From the NCBI RefSeq assembly GCF_006152145.1, contig NZ_VDFV01000037.1:1-39384 (forward strand): 39,384 bases of DNA, given 5' to 3'. The DNA comes from Rubellimicrobium roseum (lineage in GTDB: Bacteria > Pseudomonadota > Alphaproteobacteria > Rhodobacterales > Rhodobacteraceae). How positions within the stretch are numbered: position 1 is the first letter of the stretch; every line of letters begins with the position of its first letter. The notes under the pieces were generated by a model that had not been told where the DNA came from, ran no database searches, and saw only the letters and a program-made list of their open reading frames with translations. A program made the translations under genes and the position numbers. Positions 16,049 through 24,172 of the stretch are shown here, piece by piece.

Positions 16049-17668
16049 ATGACGCTTACTCGTCGGGCCTTCGTCGGAAGGTCGGGAGCGGTCCTTGCCG
16101 CGTTCGGACTATCTTCATCATTCGCCGGGAGAGCCATCGCCCAAGGCTCGGATACCCTGCGGATCGCTCTCTCGGCCCGCGGCTTCCGGACGCTGGACCC
16201 GGCCCGCTCCATTCAGGGCGCCGACGAATGGGCGATCATCCACATGTTCGACACGCTGGTGGACATCCCGCTCGGCCGCTTCCCCGAGAGCGTGGACGAG
16301 GTCCAGCCGAGCCTCGCCGAGAGCTGGACGGTCAGCGAGGACAGCCGCACCTGGACGTTCAAGCTGAGGCCGGACGTCCAGTTCCACAAGGGATACGGGC
16401 CGCTCACGTCAGAGGACGTCAAGTTCAGCTTCGACCGCCTGCTCAATCCCGAAGAGCTGGGCGTGCGGTCGGCCCTTTACGAGAACCTGGAGAGCGTGAC
16501 GGCCGATGCGCCCGACACCGTGACGTTGCAGCTCAAGCTGCCGGATCCGCTGTTCATCATGGGCACGCTGTTGCACCATTCGGCCTCGATCATCTCGAAG
16601 AAGGCCTATGACGAAAAGGGCTCCGAGGCGTTCGAGCGCGATCCGATCGGCACCGGGCCCTATCAGCTCGAGAGCGTCGCGGAGGATCCGAGCCAGGGCG
16701 TCCTCCTGACGGCGAACCCGGACTACTGGGGCGAGGCCCCGGTCATACCCAACCTTCAGACCATGTACATCGCCGACACGACGGCCCGCACCCTGGCCCT
16801 CATGTCCGGCGACATCCACATGATGGAGGGCGTGCGCGCGCCCGGGTGGGTTCCATCGATCCAGTCGCAGTCGCCCGGCCTCCATTTCGACGTGGCCTCG
16901 CCCGGTTCCTTCTTCACCATCTCCTTCAGCCTTGCGACGCCACCGTTCGACGATCAGCGGGTCCGGCAGGCCATCGCCTACCTGATCGACCGCGGCCAGA
17001 TCGCCGAAGCCATGGCGCCCTTCGGCCAGCGGACATGGGGCATGAACCCGCCCTCCTTCCCTGGCGGCTTCACGGCCGAGACGATCCCGGAGGAGATCCG
17101 CTACGAGCGGAATGTCGAGAAGGCGAAGGAGCTGCTCGCCGAGGCGGGCCACCCGGACGGGTTCTCCTTCAAGGCCTACACCTCGCAACGCGAGGACTAT
17201 TCCTCGATCATGCTGATGATCCAGCAGCTCCTGAGGGAAGGTGGTGTGGAGATGGAGCTCGAGCTCCGGGACCACACGGCCTTCCATGCGGACCAGGCCA
17301 CAGGCACGAACACCGTCTATCAGCGCTCGGCGGCCTATCCCCCGGTGCCGACGCAAGCCATCTCCGAGCAGCTCGCCGCCACGTCCGAGGTGAAGCCTGA
17401 CTCCTCGGGCGGGCCCAACTTCTCCCGCTACGGTGTCGTCATCCCCGGCATCGACGAGATGCTGGCGGCGACCATGGCGGAGCCGGACCTTGAGAAGCGG
17501 CTCGAACTGGTCCGCGACATGGAGGTCAAGATCCTGACGGATCTGCCGCTCCTGCCGATCGTCACCAACGGCTACATGATGGTTCGGGCCGCCGAGGTCG
17601 ATCTCGGCTACGAGGTCGAGTCCGGCTACGCCCACTGGCGGCTGACGAAGGCCAGCTTCGCCAGCTGA
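16049..17668 (+). CDS. ABC transporter substrate-binding protein, Opp/Dpp family (Tat-exported), cassette 1
   Basis: A 539-residue solute-binding protein of the dipeptide/oligopeptide/nickel type (SBP_bac_5). It opens with a twin-arginine signal (LTRRAFVGRSG, then a hydrophobic stretch to RAIAQ), so it is probably exported folded through Tat. Family landmarks are LRIALSARGFRTLDPARS at the mature start, LAESWTVSEDSRTWTFKLRPDVQFHKG near residues 90-115, and GTGPYQLESV near 205-215. AAGGGAGGA precedes the ATG. It leads the operon, right behind the operator-promoter block. Although the family is named for peptides, many members carry oligosaccharides; the two glycosidases in the same operon point to a glycoside ligand. 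A strong hairpin follows the stop. Confidence 0.93.
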   Translation: MTLTRRAFVGRSGAVLAAFGLSSSFAGRAIAQGSDTLRIALSARGFRTLDPARSIQGADEWAIIHMFDTLVDIPLGRFPESVDEVQPSLAESWTVSEDSRTWTFKLRPDVQFHKGYGPLTSEDVKFSFDRLLNPEELGVRSALYENLESVTADAPDTVTLQLKLPDPLFIMGTLLHHSASIISKKAYDEKGSEAFERDPIGTGPYQLESVAEDPSQGVLLTANPDYWGEAPVIPNLQTMYIADTTARTLALMSGDIHMMEGVRAPGWVPSIQSQSPGLHFDVASPGSFFTISFSLATPPFDDQRVRQAIAYLIDRGQIAEAMAPFGQRTWGMNPPSFPGGFTAETIPEEIRYERNVEKAKELLAEAGHPDGFSFKAYTSQREDYSSIMLMIQQLLREGGVEMELELRDHTAFHADQATGTNTVYQRSAAYPPVPTQAISEQLAATSEVKPDSSGGPNFSRYGVVIPGIDEMLAATMAEPDLEKRLELVRDMEVKILTDLPLLPIVTNGYMMVRAAEVDLGYEVESGYAHWRLTKASFAS

Positions 17669-17680
17669 GGCCGGCCCACT

Positions 17681-17723
17681 TCGGCGCGGGCGCGCCGAGA
17701 CTCCGCAACCACCGCGCCCGCGC
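17681..17723 (+). other. Intercistronic hairpin after the cassette 1 binding-protein gene
   Basis: GCGCGGGCGCG (17684-17694) and CGCGCCCGCGC (17713-17723) are perfectly complementary over 11 bp; an alternative local stem is TCGGCGC with GCGCCGA (17681-17698). It begins 13 bases past the binding-protein stop. There is no T-run, so it probably protects or partly attenuates the transcript, raising the binding protein over the rest of the operon. Confidence 0.5.
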
Positions 17724-17756
17724 TTCCTCTGGAAACGTGATCAGGACCGCTCGCCC

Positions 17757-20294
17757 ATGCCCCACCAACCGGATCTCCGGATCGACGACCCCGCCGGACT
17801 CGCCGTCGCCGGCGCCCCTGCCTGGGCCTGCGAGAATCTGCGCCGGGCCTTCCAGGATCGCCAGTCGAGCGCCGGCCTCCCGATCAGGCTAGTCGCGGAC
17901 GGCACCGGCGCCCCCGTCGAATGCCCGGACGCGCCCGAGGCCTTCGCGATCTGGCGGAGCGAGGAGGCGATCTCGGTCTGGGGCCACGACGCGCGCGGGC
18001 TGGTCTATGCCCTGACCGAGCTTGCGGACCGCGCCCGGCACGCCGAGGGGGACGATCCCTTCGCCGGGCCGTTCCCGCTCGTCGAGCGGCCCTCTGCCCG
18101 GATCCGGTCCATCGCCCGCCTCTTCTGCTCCGAGTCCGAGGACCTGGGGTGGTTCCACGACCGGGACGGCTGGCGCGACTACCTGACCATGTTGGCCACG
18201 AACCGGTTCAACCGCTTCAGCCTGACCCTGGGGATGGGCTACAACTACCCCTATCACAACGCCTGGATCCGGGACGTCTACTTCTACTTCCCTTATCCGT
18301 TCCTCCTGGCCATCGACGGCCACGACGTGCGCGTGCCCGAGCTCCCGGATGAGGAGCGCGACCGCAATCTGGAGACCCTCAGGTTCATCGGGCGGGAGGC
18401 GGCCCGGCGCGGGCTCGACTTCCAACTGGCGCTCTGGACGCAGCGCTACGACTTCGACGACGTCCCGAACGCGAACTATACCGTCGAGGGCGTCACCAAG
18501 GCCAACCTCGCGCCTTACTGCCGGGCCGCCATCACCCGGCTCCTGGCCGAGGTGCCGGAGATCACCGGGCTGACCTTCCGCGTCCACGTCGAGGGCGGCA
18601 TCGCCGAGGGCGAGTACGGCTTCTGGGAGGCGGCCTTCGCAGGCGTCGCGGATGCCGGGCGACCCATCGAGATCGACATGCACGGCAAGGGCCTGGACCA
18701 CACCACGCTGGAGCTGGCCCGCCGCTCCGGCATGCCCTTCACGGCCTCGCCCAAGTACATGGCCGAACACATGGGGCTGGCCTACCACCAGTCCTCGATC
18801 CGTGAAAAGGAATATCCGCCCGAGCAGGCCCGCAGCGAACGCGAGCAGCTTTCCGAAGGGTCGCGCAAGTTCCTGCGCTACAGCTACGGCGACCTTCTTC
18901 GGAAGGACAAGGATTACTCGGTCCTGTACCGCATCTGGGCGGGGACGCAGCGCATCCTGCTGTGGGGCGATCCGGCCCTGGCGGGGGGCTACGGACGCCT
19001 CTCGATGTTCGCCGGGAGCGACGGGGTCGAGTGGTGCGAGCCGCTGAGCTTCAAGGGCCGCATGGGCACCGGCGTGCCGGGCCAGCGCTTCAACTATCAG
19101 CAGGAGGGGCTGGCGCCCCGGCGCGATTGGGAGAAGTACCTGTACCAGTATCGGGTCTGGGGGCGCGGCCTCTATGCCCCGGACGGGCCGGCCGATGGCT
19201 GGCAGCGGCACCTGCGCCGGCATTGCGGCGATGCCGCCGAAGCCTGCGAGAAGGGCCTCGCCAGCGCGAGCCGGGTGCTTCCCCTGGTGTCGCTGACCCA
19301 CGGCCCCTCGGCTTCGAACAACCATTACTGGCCCGAGGTCTACTCCAACCTCGCCCTGATCGACGGCATGGGGCGGCTGAACTACACCTTCGACATGCCG
19401 GCGCCCGTTCGCTTCGGCAACGCGCCCACCTTCGACTCCGAACTTTTCGCGACCGCCCGCGAATGGGTCGAGAAGCTTCTCGCCGGGCAGTCGGAGCACC
19501 GCTACACCCCCCTCGACGTGGCCGACTGGCTGACCGACCTCGCCCGGAGCTGCGAGCAGGCCCTCGTCTCCGCCAAGGATGCCCGGGACTACCTGCGGCC
19601 CGAGACGCAGCGCATCCTCATCGACGTGGAGATCTGCGCCGGTCTGGCCCGCTTCTTCGCGGAACGCTATCGCGCCGCCGTCTGGGCGGAGCTCTTCGTC
19701 GCCACCAAGGCCTCGGCGCTCTTCGACCGGGTGCTCGATCACGCCCGCCGCTCCACCATGGCGTGGGATCGCATCGCCGACCTGTCGCGCGACGTCTATC
19801 ACGACGACCTCACCTATGGGCCCCAGGGCTGGCTGCGCGGCTCCTGGCAGTCGCGCCAGGCCGAGATGCGCAACGAGCTCCTCGATCTTCAATCGCTCCG
19901 GGGCGGGGGGCGGACGGAGAGCCTGGCCCTCTCGCCCGAGGCGGAACGGGCGGCGGCGGCCATCGAGGCGCGCCGCCCCGTCACGGCAGCCGGCGGGCTG
20001 GAAGTTCCCGAGACCTTCCTCAGGGGCGAGGACCTCACCATCCGCTACTCCGGCCCGTCGGATGCGGCGCCGGTGCTCCGGTACCGCGTCGTGGACCAGT
20101 CCAAGCGGTGGCGGGCCGATCCCATGCGGGCCGACGGCAACGGCTACATCGCCGTCATTCCGGGAGACTACCTCGACACGCCGTTCCATCTCCAGCTCTT
20201 CGCCAACGCCACGGTCTCGGGCGCGCCCGTCCTTGTGCCCGGGCTCGCGGGCGATCTGGCGAACCAGCCCTACCATGTGGTGATGCAGGCCTGA
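17757..20294 (+). CDS. Large cytoplasmic glycoside hydrolase of uncertain family (GH67/GH20-like N-terminal domain)
   Basis: An 845-residue protein without a signal peptide. Residues about 1-100 resemble the non-catalytic domain in front of GH67 alpha-glucuronidases and GH20 hexosaminidases (FAIWRSEEAISVWGHDARGLVYALTELADRA). A barrel-like region follows (about 115-480), beginning RSIARLFCSES and containing TNRFNRFSLTLGMGYNYPYH. Candidate catalytic acids are Glu279, Glu284 and Glu286 in RVHVEGGIAEGEYGFW; a His/Trp-rich stretch follows, and FLRYSYGDLL is near 375. The C-terminal 110 residues form a beta domain. I cannot place it in a numbered family. Its place between the binding protein and the permeases, with no export signal, suggests it cleaves the imported oligosaccharide. 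Best-guess substrates are uronate- or acetamido-containing glycans, but this is an inference. Confidence 0.75.
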   Translation: MPHQPDLRIDDPAGLAVAGAPAWACENLRRAFQDRQSSAGLPIRLVADGTGAPVECPDAPEAFAIWRSEEAISVWGHDARGLVYALTELADRARHAEGDDPFAGPFPLVERPSARIRSIARLFCSESEDLGWFHDRDGWRDYLTMLATNRFNRFSLTLGMGYNYPYHNAWIRDVYFYFPYPFLLAIDGHDVRVPELPDEERDRNLETLRFIGREAARRGLDFQLALWTQRYDFDDVPNANYTVEGVTKANLAPYCRAAITRLLAEVPEITGLTFRVHVEGGIAEGEYGFWEAAFAGVADAGRPIEIDMHGKGLDHTTLELARRSGMPFTASPKYMAEHMGLAYHQSSIREKEYPPEQARSEREQLSEGSRKFLRYSYGDLLRKDKDYSVLYRIWAGTQRILLWGDPALAGGYGRLSMFAGSDGVEWCEPLSFKGRMGTGVPGQRFNYQQEGLAPRRDWEKYLYQYRVWGRGLYAPDGPADGWQRHLRRHCGDAAEACEKGLASASRVLPLVSLTHGPSASNNHYWPEVYSNLALIDGMGRLNYTFDMPAPVRFGNAPTFDSELFATAREWVEKLLAGQSEHRYTPLDVADWLTDLARSCEQALVSAKDARDYLRPETQRILIDVEICAGLARFFAERYRAAVWAELFVATKASALFDRVLDHARRSTMAWDRIADLSRDVYHDDLTYGPQGWLRGSWQSRQAEMRNELLDLQSLRGGGRTESLALSPEAERAAAAIEARRPVTAAGGLEVPETFLRGEDLTIRYSGPSDAAPVLRYRVVDQSKRWRADPMRADGNGYIAVIPGDYLDTPFHLQLFANATVSGAPVLVPGLAGDLANQPYHVVMQA

Positions 20295-20328
20295 CGGGGC
20301 CTGGCGTCATGCAACGGGAGATGCAGCC

Positions 20329-21264
20329 ATGACCCGCTACATCGTCGTCAGACTCCTCGACGCGATACCGACCGTCCTGCTCGTCCTGACCCTGGTGTTC
20401 GTCGCGATGCGGATCCTGCCCGGGGATCCCGCCGTCGCCGCGCTGGGCGACTTCGCCACGCCGGAGCAGCGCGAGGCCTTCCGGGAGAAGATGGGTCTCA
20501 ACGCGCCGCTGTGGCAGCAGTACCTGACCTTCGTCGTCAGCTCGCTCACGCTCGACTTCGGCGTGTCGATGATGAACGGTCGGGACGTCCTCGGACTCAT
20601 CGCCTACAACCTTCCCTACACGATCGAGCTGACCATCGCGTCCGTCCTTCTGGGCGTCGTCATCGGCGTCCCGTTCGGGGTCTGGGCGGCGACGAACCCG
20701 AACCGGGCGCCCGACTCCGCGATGCGAGGCTTCTCGCTCATCGGCTATGCCGTGCCCGACTTCTACCTGGGGGCCCTGCTTCTGATCGTCTTCTCGCTGA
20801 ACCTCGGCTGGTTCCCCATCAACGGGGGAGGGGAGGGGTTCCTCGACCGAATGCATCACGTCTTCCTGCCGGCCCTGACCCTGGCCTTCATCAAGGCGGC
20901 CTTCCTCGGCCGCCTCACGCGGACCGCCCTGCTCGAGGTGATGGGGCGGGACTACATCCGCACCGCCCGGGCCAAGGGCGCGCGCGAGCCCCGGGTGATC
21001 TACCGCCACGGGCTCCGGAACGCGCTGCTGCCGCTGACGACGGGCCTGGGCCTCACCACGCTCACCGCCCTGTCGGGGTCGGTGGCCATCGAGCTCGTCT
21101 TCAATCGGCCCGGCCTGGGCAAGCTCCTGATCTCCGCCATCGCCGAGCGCGACTATGCCGTCATCCAGGGGGGCATCGTGGTCTTCGCCCTCTTCGTGGT
21201 CGCCATCAACCTCGCCATGGACCTCGTCTACGTCCTGGTCGATCCCCGGATCCGCGTGTCATGA
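20329..21264 (+). CDS. ABC transporter permease, DppB-like, cassette 1
   Basis: A 311-residue inner-membrane permease with about six hydrophobic segments. The first is IVVRLLDAIPTVLLVLTLVFVAMRILPGDPAV, which ends in the family's GDPA motif. The EAA loop that contacts the ATPase is DYIRTARAKGAREPRVIYRHGLRNALLPL near residues 205-233. The protein ends LVDPRIRVS, as is usual for DppB/OppB proteins. It starts 34 bases after the glycosidase and its stop overlaps the start of the second permease (ATGA), indicating translational coupling. It should form the translocation channel with the next gene product. Confidence 0.95.
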   Translation: MTRYIVVRLLDAIPTVLLVLTLVFVAMRILPGDPAVAALGDFATPEQREAFREKMGLNAPLWQQYLTFVVSSLTLDFGVSMMNGRDVLGLIAYNLPYTIELTIASVLLGVVIGVPFGVWAATNPNRAPDSAMRGFSLIGYAVPDFYLGALLLIVFSLNLGWFPINGGGEGFLDRMHHVFLPALTLAFIKAAFLGRLTRTALLEVMGRDYIRTARAKGAREPRVIYRHGLRNALLPLTTGLGLTTLTALSGSVAIELVFNRPGLGKLLISAIAERDYAVIQGGIVVFALFVVAINLAMDLVYVLVDPRIRVS

Positions 21265-22142
21265 CTGCTTCCATCGATCCCGCGCTTCAGCTGCGACCGC
21301 AGCCCTCGGCGTTCACGACGCTTCGCCGCGTCATCCTCGATCGACCGGCGACCATATTCGCGCTCATCATCGTGATCCTGTTCGTCCTCGTGGCTGTGCT
21401 GGCCCCATGGATCGCTCCGCACGATCCGCTGGCCCAGAGCATCCTCGACGTCAACAAACCGCCCTCGGCGGTCCATCCCGTGGGCACCGACCAGTTCGGG
21501 CGCGACGTGCTCTCGCGCCTTATCTATGGTTCCCGCAACTCGCTCATCTTCGGGTTCGTCTCTCCGGTTCTCGCTGCGATCCTCGGAACCTCCTTGGGCG
21601 TGATCGCCGGCTACTTCGGCGGCATTGCCGACCGCATCATCAGCCGGGTCATCGACCTCCTCCTGGCCTTTCCCGAGCTGCTGCTGGCGATCCTCATCGC
21701 CGCGGTCCTGGGGGGTGGCTTCTGGAACGTCGTGGCGGTCCTGACGGTGGCCTTCACGCCTGGGTTCGCGCGCGTGGCCCGCGCCTCGACCCTCGCCGTC
21801 AAGCAGGAGCCCTACATCGAGGCGGCGGTGGCCGTCGGGCTTCGGACGCCCATGATCATCCTGCGCCATGTGGTGCCCAACATCGCCGCGCCGATCGTGG
21901 TCTTGACCACCCTCTGGATCGCCTCGGCAATCCGCCTCGAAGCCTCGCTGAGCTTCCTCGGGATCGGGACCCAGCCACCGAACCCGTCCTGGGGCAACAT
22001 CATCCGCGATGGGCTGAACAACTTGTTCGGCTCGCCTTGGCCGATCATCGGCGCGGGCACCCTCATCACGCTGGTGGTGCTGGCCTTCAACCTCATCGGG
22101 GACGCGGTCCGCGATGCCCTGGACCCGGAGGCGTCGAGATGA
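21261..22142 (+). CDS. ABC transporter permease, DppC-like, cassette 1
   Basis: A 293-residue permease whose ATG overlaps the previous stop. A cytoplasmic N-terminus leads into TM1 (ATIFALIIVILFVLVAVLAPWIAP). Then come the DppC/OppC landmarks HPVGTDQFGRDVLSRLIYGSRNSL (residues about 72-95) and an EAA loop around EPYIEAAVAVGLRTPMIILRHVVPNI. It ends NLIGDAVRDALDPEA, the family's common C-terminus. It pairs with the DppB-like permease, and its stop overlaps the start of the first ATPase gene. Confidence 0.95.
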   Translation: MTASIDPALQLRPQPSAFTTLRRVILDRPATIFALIIVILFVLVAVLAPWIAPHDPLAQSILDVNKPPSAVHPVGTDQFGRDVLSRLIYGSRNSLIFGFVSPVLAAILGTSLGVIAGYFGGIADRIISRVIDLLLAFPELLLAILIAAVLGGGFWNVVAVLTVAFTPGFARVARASTLAVKQEPYIEAAVAVGLRTPMIILRHVVPNIAAPIVVLTTLWIASAIRLEASLSFLGIGTQPPNPSWGNIIRDGLNNLFGSPWPIIGAGTLITLVVLAFNLIGDAVRDALDPEASR

Positions 22143-23134
22143 GCCAAGATCTTCTGCGGCTGACCGATGTCACCATCGAGTTCGGCCCCCCGAAGAAGCC
22201 GATCCGGGTCGTCGAGGGGGTGGGCTTCTCGGTCGCCAAGGGCGAAAGCGTGGGCCTCGTCGGGGAGAGCGGGTCCGGGAAGTCCGTCACCTCGCTGGCG
22301 ATCATGCGGCTGATCGGCGGGCGCGTGGTCCAGGGACGCATCGAGCTCGAAGGGCGCAACCTTCTGGACCTTCCCGCGTCCGCCCTGCCGGAAATCCGCG
22401 GCCGCGACATCGCGATGATCTTCCAAGAGCCCATGTCCTCGCTGAACCCGCTGATGACCATCGGCGACCAGATCGGCGAGGCGCTGCTGCTGCATGGGTG
22501 GCGCGACCGCACCGCCCGGCGCGACCGCACCATCGAGATGCTGCACCTCGTCGGCATCCCGAACGCCGAGGGCCGGCTGGGGGCCTATCCGCACCAGTTC
22601 TCGGGCGGCATGCGGCAGCGCGTCATGATCGCGATGGCCGTGGCCTGCGCGCCCAAGCTCCTGATCGCCGACGAGCCCACGACCGCCCTCGACGTGACCA
22701 TCCAGGCGCAGGTCCTTGACCTGATGAAGAAGGTCCGCCGCGAGCTCGGCATGGCGATCCTGCTGATTTCGCACGACCTGGGCGTCATCGCGGACGTGTG
22801 CGAGCGGGTGATCGTCATGTACGCCGGCCGGGTCGTGGAGGAAGCGGACATCCGCACCATCCTGACGCGCCCGCAGCATCCGTACACCCGGGGGCTCCTC
22901 CGCAGCGTCCCGCGGCGCAACCACGAGGCCGAGCGCCTTTACCAGATCCCAGGGTCCGTGCCGCCCGCCGGATCGGTCCGTCAGGGCTGTCCGTTCCGCG
23001 ACCGCTGCGAGCTTTCCGTGTCCCGCTGTGCCGAGGAGATGCCTCCCATGTTCCGTTTCGGTTCGTCGCAATCGGCCGCCTGCTGGGTCACCGCGGCCGC
23101 CGAAGGCGTCGCCCAGGCGGGAGCCGCGGCATGA
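22139..23134 (+). CDS. ABC transporter ATP-binding protein, DppD-like, cassette 1
   Basis: A 331-residue ATPase. Walker A is GESGSGKS (about 42-49), the Q-loop [11 protein letters not shown], the signature FSGGMRQRV (about 154-162), Walker [13 protein letters not shown] (about 178-188) and the switch His is in LISHDLGVI. The C-terminal oligopeptide-type extension, with Cys-containing GCPFRDRC, is present as in DppD/OppD. It should form a heterodimer with the product of the next gene. Its ATG overlaps the stop of the second permease gene and its stop overlaps the next ATG (both ATGA). Confidence 0.95.
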   Translation: MSQDLLRLTDVTIEFGPPKKPIRVVEGVGFSVAKGESVGLVGESGSGKSVTSLAIMRLIGGRVVQGRIELEGRNLLDLPASALPEIRGRDIAMIFQEPMSSLNPLMTIGDQIGEALLLHGWRDRTARRDRTIEMLHLVGIPNAEGRLGAYPHQFSGGMRQRVMIAMAVACAPKLLIADEPTTALDVTIQAQVLDLMKKVRRELGMAILLISHDLGVIADVCERVIVMYAGRVVEEADIRTILTRPQHPYTRGLLRSVPRRNHEAERLYQIPGSVPPAGSVRQGCPFRDRCELSVSRCAEEMPPMFRFGSSQSAACWVTAAAEGVAQAGAAA

Positions 23135-24129
23135 CGGCGCTGATCCGGGCCGAGAACCTCGGCAAGACCTTCGGCGCCACCGGCGGCTGGTTCAGGGGCG
23201 CTTCCGATCAGGTGCGAGCCGTGGACGGCGTCACCTTCGACGTGGAGGCCGGCGAGACCCTGGCTCTCGTGGGCGAGTCCGGCTGCGGCAAGAGCACGCT
23301 GGGGCGCCTGCTCCTGCGGCTGATCGATCCGACGGATGGCACGATCCGGTTCGATGGGCAGGACGTGACCCGGCTGTCCTCGGCCGAGATGCGCATGATG
23401 CGCCAGCGCATGCAGATCATCTTCCAAGACCCCTTCGGCTCTCTCTCGCCCCGGCGCACCATCGGGCAGATCATCGGGGAACCGCTCGAGATCTTCGGGC
23501 TGGCCCGCGGACGGCAGGCCCGCCGTGACCGGGTGGCCCAGCTTCTCGATCAGGTGGGCCTGCCGCCCGCCTACATGGATCGTCTGCCCCGGCAGTTCTC
23601 GGGGGGGCAGCGGCAGCGGGTCGGCATCGCCCGCGCGATCGCCGTGAACCCGTCGTTCATCGTCGCGGACGAGCCCGTCTCGGCGCTGGACGTCTCGATC
23701 CAGGCGCAGATCATCAACCTGATGCAGGACCTGCAACGCGACGCGGGCTTTTCCTACCTGTTCATCGCCCATGACCTGGCCGTCGTGCGCCACATCGCCG
23801 ACCGCGTCGCGGTCATGTACCTGGGACGGATCGTGGAGGTCGGCCCCAAGCGCCAGATCTACGACGCGCCCCAGCACCCCTACACGCAGGCTCTATTGTC
23901 GGCGGCTCCCGAGCCGGAGGTCGACACGGTCTCGCGCCGCATCATCCTGAAGGGCGACGTCCCGAGCCCGTCGAACATCCCGCCCGGATGCTCGTTCCAT
24001 ACCCGGTGCCCCATCGCGCAGGAGATCTGCCGCCGGGACCGGCCGCCCCTCGCGCAGGTCGCTCCCGGCCAGCTGGCCGCCTGCCACTTCGCGCGACCGA
24101 ACCCGATCCCCCTCGGCGACGCGGCCTGA
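23131..24129 (+). CDS. ABC transporter ATP-binding protein, DppF-like, cassette 1
   Basis: A 332-residue ATPase. Walker A is GESGCGKST (about 48-56), the Q-loop [11 protein letters not shown], the signature [10 protein letters not shown], Walker [13 protein letters not shown] and the switch His is in [10 protein letters not shown]. The C-terminal oligopeptide-type domain has [16 protein letters not shown]. Together with the DppD-like protein it completes one importer in this operon. A short 43-base gap with an AAGGAA ribosome-binding site leads to the second glycosidase gene. Confidence 0.95.
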   Translation: MTALIRAENLGKTFGATGGWFRGASDQVRAVDGVTFDVEAGETLALVGESGCGKSTLGRLLLRLIDPTDGTIRFDGQDVTRLSSAEMRMMRQRMQIIFQDPFGSLSPRRTIGQIIGEPLEIFGLARGRQARRDRVAQLLDQVGLPPAYMDRLPRQFSGGQRQRVGIARAIAVNPSFIVADEPVSALDVSIQAQIINLMQDLQRDAGFSYLFIAHDLAVVRHIADRVAVMYLGRIVEVGPKRQIYDAPQHPYTQALLSAAPEPEVDTVSRRIILKGDVPSPSNIPPGCSFHTRCPIAQEICRRDRPPLAQVAPGQLAACHFARPNPIPLGDAA

Positions 24130-24172
24130 GCGCCGCCGACGCAGGCCCGATCTTACCCACAAGGAATTTCCC

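Noticed and set aside
17889-20276. 795-codon open frame antisense to the large glycosidase
   Set aside because: A long antisense frame is expected in very GC-rich DNA. Its residue make-up (His, Arg, Gly, Val rich) resembles no family and the sense gene is convincing.
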